From contig JAODAU010000369.1 of the NCBI GenBank assembly GCA_025463615.1, forward strand, positions 1 to 7,905: a stretch of DNA of 7,905 nt, written 5' to 3'. This document shows positions 5,203-7,905 of this stretch, piece after piece. Position numbers and translations under genes: made by a program. Numbering within the stretch: position 1 is the stretch's first letter; every line of letters starts with the position of its first letter. The notes beneath the pieces are model-generated. The model made no database searches. It was not told the origin of the DNA and saw only the letters and a program-made list of their open reading frames with translations. This stretch comes from Microbacteriaceae bacterium. Its GTDB lineage: Bacteria; Actinomycetota; Actinomycetes; Actinomycetales; Microbacteriaceae.

Positions 5203-5682
5203 ATGTCAGACAGCACCTACGCCGGCCCGGCCGTCACGCCGAACGACGTCTTCATCACCCGCGCCTTCGACGCGCCCGTCGCCAGGGTCTGGAAGTTCTG
5301 GACCGAGCCGGAGTTCATCGCCCAGTGGTTCGGGCCGACCGGGATCCACGTCGACGTCGCGTCGGTGAAGATCGAACTCGAGGTCGGCGGCTCGTGGAGC
5401 CTCGTGATGACCGACGACGCCACCGGCGCCCAGTTCCCGATCGACGGCAGGATCACGGCGCTGCGGCCCGGCGAGTACCTCGAGGTGCAGTCCGACGCGC
5501 TCGCGCAGGACGGCCCGATGGAGGACATCATGATGCGCATCACGTTCCACGACCACGGCGACCGCACGCGCGTCACCCTGCACCAGGGGCCCTTCACCGA
5601 GGAGCAGCGCAGCCAGACGGCCACCGGGTGGGAGATGTCCTTCGTCAAGCTGGACGGGATCTTCGCGGGCGGCGCCGCGTGA
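5203..5682 (+). CDS. SRPBCC / AHSA1-type (START-like) ligand-binding protein
   Basis: A 159-residue single-domain protein of the SRPBCC superfamily, the AHSA1 (activator of Hsp90 ATPase homologue 1-like) branch. These form a helix-grip fold with a hydrophobic cavity. Family marks are ITRAFDAPVARVWKFWTEPE (18-37), the QWFGPTG turn (41-47), the EVGGSWSLVM strand (60-69), ITALRPGEYLEV (84-95) and the C-terminal helix GWEMSFVKLDGIF (142-154). Length is normal and no part is missing. No catalytic residues are defined for this branch, so its action (binding, sequestering or modifying a small hydrophobic molecule) is unknown. It sits between its usual partner, the ArsR repressor, and a hydrolase. 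The GTG of the hydrolase overlaps its stop (GTGA). The ATG at 5203 is supported by GAGGAG at 5 nt spacing. Cytosolic. Confidence 0.95.
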   Translation: MSDSTYAGPAVTPNDVFITRAFDAPVARVWKFWTEPEFIAQWFGPTGIHVDVASVKIELEVGGSWSLVMTDDATGAQFPIDGRITALRPGEYLEVQSDALAQDGPMEDIMMRITFHDHGDRTRVTLHQGPFTEEQRSQTATGWEMSFVKLDGIFAGGAA

Positions 5683-6479
5683 GTGCGGCGGTCGGCGAGG
5701 CGGTGACGGGGGTCGCGGCATCCGCCGACGGAACGCCGATCGCCTGGACGAGGGTCGGATCGGGCCCCGCGGTCGTGCTGGTCGACGGCGCGCTGTGCAC
5801 CCGCGAGTTCGGCCCGTCGAAGGATGTCGCGGCCGCCCTCGCGGGCAGCTACGCCATCGTCAGCTACGACCGGCGCGGCCGCGGCGAGAGCGGCGACACG
5901 CAGCCGTACTCGGTGCAGCGGGAGGTCGAGGACCTGGCTGCCGTGATCGAGGCGGCCGGCGGCGACGCGTATGTCGCGGGTCAGTCATCCGGGGCGGGGC
6001 TCGCGCTCGAGGCGGCGGCCGCCGGGGTGCCGATCCGCAGGTTGGCGAGCTATGAGGCGCCCTACGTCACCTCGGCCACCGGCGCCGACCACGTCGCCAT
6101 ACTGCGCGACTACCTGGCCAGGGGCGAGAACGGCAAGGCGGTCGGGCACTTCATGGTGAAGATGGTGGGCGCACCCGCCTTCGTGCCCCTCCTGATGCGT
6201 GCGATGCCCAAGGTGTGGGGGCCGCTGAAGGCGACCGCCACGTCCCTCCCCTACGACGCGCTCGTGATGGACGGGTTCCGCGTGCCCACCGAGCGGTTCG
6301 CGTCGATCGCGGTGCCGACCCTCGTGATGGGCGGCGGCAAGGCGAAGGCCGACATGGCCGAGGCCGTGCGGCAGGTGGCGGATGCTGTGCCCGGCTCCAC
6401 CCGCGTGACGCTCCCCGGCCAGACCCACCAGGTCTCCCCTGCGGTGCTCGCGGCGGAGCTCGCGACCTTCTTCCGCTAA
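5679..6479 (+). CDS. Alpha/beta-fold hydrolase
   Basis: A 266-residue alpha/beta hydrolase. Visible parts are the first strands (DGTPIAWTRVGSGPAVVLVD, 17-36), the oxyanion region DGALC (36-40), SYDRRGRGESG (62-72, the usual YDRRGRGxS turn), the nucleophile elbow GQSSG (101-105, nucleophile S103) and the catalytic His H250 in GQTHQVSP. The acid of the triad is not obvious: the strand that normally ends in GxxD reads VPTLVMGGGKAKADM (212-226), with D225 late in the stretch. E126 in SYEAPYV, after the preceding strand, is an alternative. The substrate is unknown. The start is GTG at 5679, overlapping the SRPBCC stop as GTGA. The frame stays open upstream only as an overlap with earlier genes, and no conserved residues lie there. 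It is third and last in the ArsR operon, followed by hairpins. The expected role is breakdown or detoxification of a small ester, amide or epoxide (inference). Confidence 0.92.
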   Translation: MSAAVGEAVTGVAASADGTPIAWTRVGSGPAVVLVDGALCTREFGPSKDVAAALAGSYAIVSYDRRGRGESGDTQPYSVQREVEDLAAVIEAAGGDAYVAGQSSGAGLALEAAAAGVPIRRLASYEAPYVTSATGADHVAILRDYLARGENGKAVGHFMVKMVGAPAFVPLLMRAMPKVWGPLKATATSLPYDALVMDGFRVPTERFASIAVPTLVMGGGKAKADMAEAVRQVADAVPGSTRVTLPGQTHQVSPAVLAAELATFFR

Positions 6480-6482
6480 GCG

Positions 6483-6502
6483 TCCGGCCGCCAGAGGCCG
6501 GA
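6483..6502. other. Small hairpin between convergent genes
   Basis: TCCGGCC (6483-6489) and GGCCGGA (6496-6502) form a perfect 7-bp stem with the loop GCCAGA, starting 3 bases past the hydrolase stop. No T-run follows. It precedes the stronger terminator at 6510 and may add to it. Confidence 0.5.
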
Positions 6503-6509
6503 GACACGG

Positions 6510-6542
6510 CGAAAGCCCCCGCTGCGAGTGCGGGGGCTTTCG
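6510..6542. terminator. Bidirectional intrinsic-type terminator
   Basis: CGAAAGCCCCCGC (6510-6522) and GCGGGGGCTTTCG (6530-6542) form a perfect 13-bp stem with a 7-base loop (TGCGAGT). It carries AAAG/CTTT at the base on both strands, the usual look of actinobacterial bidirectional terminators. It lies between the ends of the convergent hydrolase operon and the permease gene and should stop both transcripts. Confidence 0.88.
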
Positions 6543-6551
6543 TGTCGTGCG

Positions 6552-7905
6552 CTACGGCTTGGGTGGCGCGATCTCCTCGCCCGTCTCGGCGTCGATCGCC
6601 CGTTGCCCGGGCGGCAGGGTCGACAGGTCGGGTGCGATCACCTCGGGCATGCGGCCCGAGTCGGGCAGCCCGAACGTGGGGACGCGGCCCTCGCCGGGCG
6701 CGAGCACATACTCGTCTGCGCGCCTCGGCAGGGTCTTGCCCTGGAAGAAGTCCGGACGCACGATGCGCCAGATGATCATCAGCACGACGCCGATCAGCAG
6801 GCCGGCGATGCCGACGACCGCGACGGCGCCGATGCCGAAGATCGTCACGTCGTGGCCCTTGTCGTCGACCAGCCAGTCCCTCTGCGCGAACTGGGTGAGA
6901 CCGTAGATCAGGATGGCGAACAGCATCACGCCGCCCAGGAAGGGGAAGAGGCCCCGCATGATGAAGTCGCGGAAGTTCTTGGTGAGCGTCTTGCGGTAGA
7001 ACCACACGCAGGCGAACCCGGTGAGCCCGTAGTAGAACGCGATCATGAGGCCGATCGACCCGATCAGCGCTCCGAGCAGCGTCGGGCTGATCACCGTGAA
7101 CACGAGGTAGAACGCGGCCGAGACGATGCCCATGCCCACCGTCGACCAGGTCGGGGTGAGGAACTTGGGGTGGATGCGCGCGAACTTCTCGGGGATGGCC
7201 TTGTAGACCGCCATCGAAAGCGACGTGCGCGCCGTCGGCAGGATCGTGGTCTGCGTGGATGCCGACGCCGAGGTCAGGATCGAGATGGTGAGCAGCGCGA
7301 GCAGGATGTGGCCCAGCACGCTCGATCCGAAGAGTGCAGGACCGATCGCGGTGAACACGTTGTCGGCGTTGTTGCCGTTGCCCAGCCCAATGCCCGTCGT
7401 GCCGACACCGGCGAAGGCGACGGCCGCGACCGACACGATCGAGTAGGTGATCAGCAGCAGGACGGTGCTGATGATGGCCGCGCGACCGGGCGTCTTCGAG
7501 GGATCCGACGTCTCCTCGTTCACCGACACCGCGGTGTCCCAGCCCGAGTAGATGAAGATCGCGGTGAGGAGGGCCGGGGCGATCACCTTGCCGAAGTCGA
7601 GGGTGAAGGGGTTGAACCAGTCGAGCGACGGGGTGAGCGAGTACGGCTCCGCGTTGCCGGTGTAGACCCGCACGAGCGCGAACACGGCGAAGAAGATGAG
7701 AACGAGCACTTCGGCGCTGAGCAGCACGTACTGCAGGCGAGCCGAGATCTCGATGCCGCGGTAGCAGATGTAGGTCATCAGCGCGATCCAGATAAGGCCT
7801 GCGACTGTCGACCAGAGGACGCTGTTGGAGGCATCCACGGCCCAGCCGACACCGAGGTTGCCCAGCAGCCCGAATGTGGTCGAGCCGGCGATCTGAGCCA
7901 GGTTG
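6552..7905 (-). CDS. APC-superfamily amino acid/amine permease (N-terminus beyond window)
   Basis: An inner-membrane secondary transporter of the amino acid-polyamine-organocation superfamily; 450 residues are visible and the reading frame runs open off the right edge. A GTG at 7838 could be mistaken for a start, but the 22 codons before it (NLAQIAGSTTFGLLGNLGVG onward) are in frame and membrane-like, so the true start is outside. About nine membrane segments are visible, including LLTAIFIYSGWDTAVSVNEE (the SGWD helix and following loop with ETSDPSKTPGRA, typical of this family), AAIISTVLLLITYSIVSVAAV, and the last helix VAVVGIAGLLIGVVLMIIW. A hydrophilic C-terminal tail of about 70 residues follows (RPDFFQGKTLPRRADEYV to EEIAPPKP), probably cytoplasmic. 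Substrate specificity cannot be read from the sequence: cationic or neutral amino acids, or amines. It converges on the hydrolase operon across the terminator. Confidence 0.92.
   Translation of the reverse strand, partial: NLAQIAGSTTFGLLGNLGVGWAVDASNSVLWSTVAGLIWIALMTYICYRGIEISARLQYVLLSAEVLVLIFFAVFALVRVYTGNAEPYSLTPSLDWFNPFTLDFGKVIAPALLTAIFIYSGWDTAVSVNEETSDPSKTPGRAAIISTVLLLITYSIVSVAAVAFAGVGTTGIGLGNGNNADNVFTAIGPALFGSSVLGHILLALLTISILTSASASTQTTILPTARTSLSMAVYKAIPEKFARIHPKFLTPTWSTVGMGIVSAAFYLVFTVISPTLLGALIGSIGLMIAFYYGLTGFACVWFYRKTLTKNFRDFIMRGLFPFLGGVMLFAILIYGLTQFAQRDWLVDDKGHDVTIFGIGAVAVVGIAGLLIGVVLMIIWRIVRPDFFQGKTLPRRADEYVLAPGEGRVPTFGLPDSGRMPEVIAPDLSTLPPGQRAIDAETGEEIAPPKP

Noticed and set aside
5142..5678. 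An in-frame upstream extension of the hydrolase through the SRPBCC gene.
   Set aside because: The extension is Arg/His-rich shadow sequence; the GTG at 5679 gives a normal-length hydrolase and a GTGA overlap.
7836..7838. GTG as the start of the permease.
   Set aside because: The same frame continues upstream to the window edge with membrane-type sequence, and an APC transporter needs more N-terminal helices. The gene is cut by the window.
1..7905. A mobile element, prophage, CRISPR array or defence system.
   Set aside because: No transposase, integrase, nuclease, toxin-antitoxin pair, direct-repeat array or tRNA was seen. Composition is uniform across the window and the genes are ordinary chromosomal families.

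Overview
The window is very GC-rich (about 70% by eye). It has G/C-ending codons, GTG starts and a recurrent GGATGC/GCATCC wobble exception that I associate with Microbacteriaceae. The family mix fits an actinobacterial, probably Microbacteriaceae, chromosome: ArsR-SRPBCC operon, FBP zinc-finger protein, NPPF methyltransferase with family-specific flanking domains, and an APC permease. I see no tRNA, rRNA, CRISPR array, transposase or phage gene. This is compact chromosomal DNA with nine protein genes and no gene-free stretch above 100 bases.

Layout. (1) Bases 1-61 hold a small bulged hairpin, followed by a minus-strand VOC/glyoxalase-fold gene (62-430). (2) Bases 431-528 are dominated by a 62-nt near-perfect inverted repeat; part of its arm sequence recurs on the far side of the VOC gene. 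(3) On the minus strand, a 493-residue NPPF-type SAM methyltransferase (3188-1707) is followed after 53 bp by a membrane-anchored protein of unknown function (1653-529) with a duplicated C-terminal beta-rich domain. (4) A 41-bp divergent spacer carries a TANNNT hexamer for each direction, just ahead of two GTG starts. (5) On the plus strand an FBP-type zinc-finger protein (3230-3724) overlaps by ATGA a 349-residue MetE/UROD-like protein (3721-4770). (6) A clear promoter (TTGACG, 17 bp, TACTGT) and two operator-like palindromes precede a tightly packed operon of ArsR-type repressor, AHSA1-type SRPBCC protein and alpha/beta hydrolase (4853-6479). (7) Tandem hairpins, one a strong bidirectional terminator, separate this from a convergent APC-family permease (6552-7905, minus), whose N-terminus lies beyond the window.

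How it works together. The clearest unit is the ArsR-SRPBCC-hydrolase operon, which looks autorepressed: the operator-like palindromes cover the expected transcription start. The FBP/MetE-like pair is translationally coupled, so their functions may be linked, but I cannot say how. The window-wide theme is initiation: four genes that begin transcripts or follow a gap have TANNNT 6-9 nt before an ATG/GTG and no Shine-Dalgarno, which suggests leaderless mRNAs. The one intra-operon gene with its own 5' context (SRPBCC) has a good GAGGAG. I found no convincing undescribed system. The best leads are the hairpin/motif family around the VOC gene, the back-to-back leaderless promoters, the paired operators and the duplicated-domain membrane protein.
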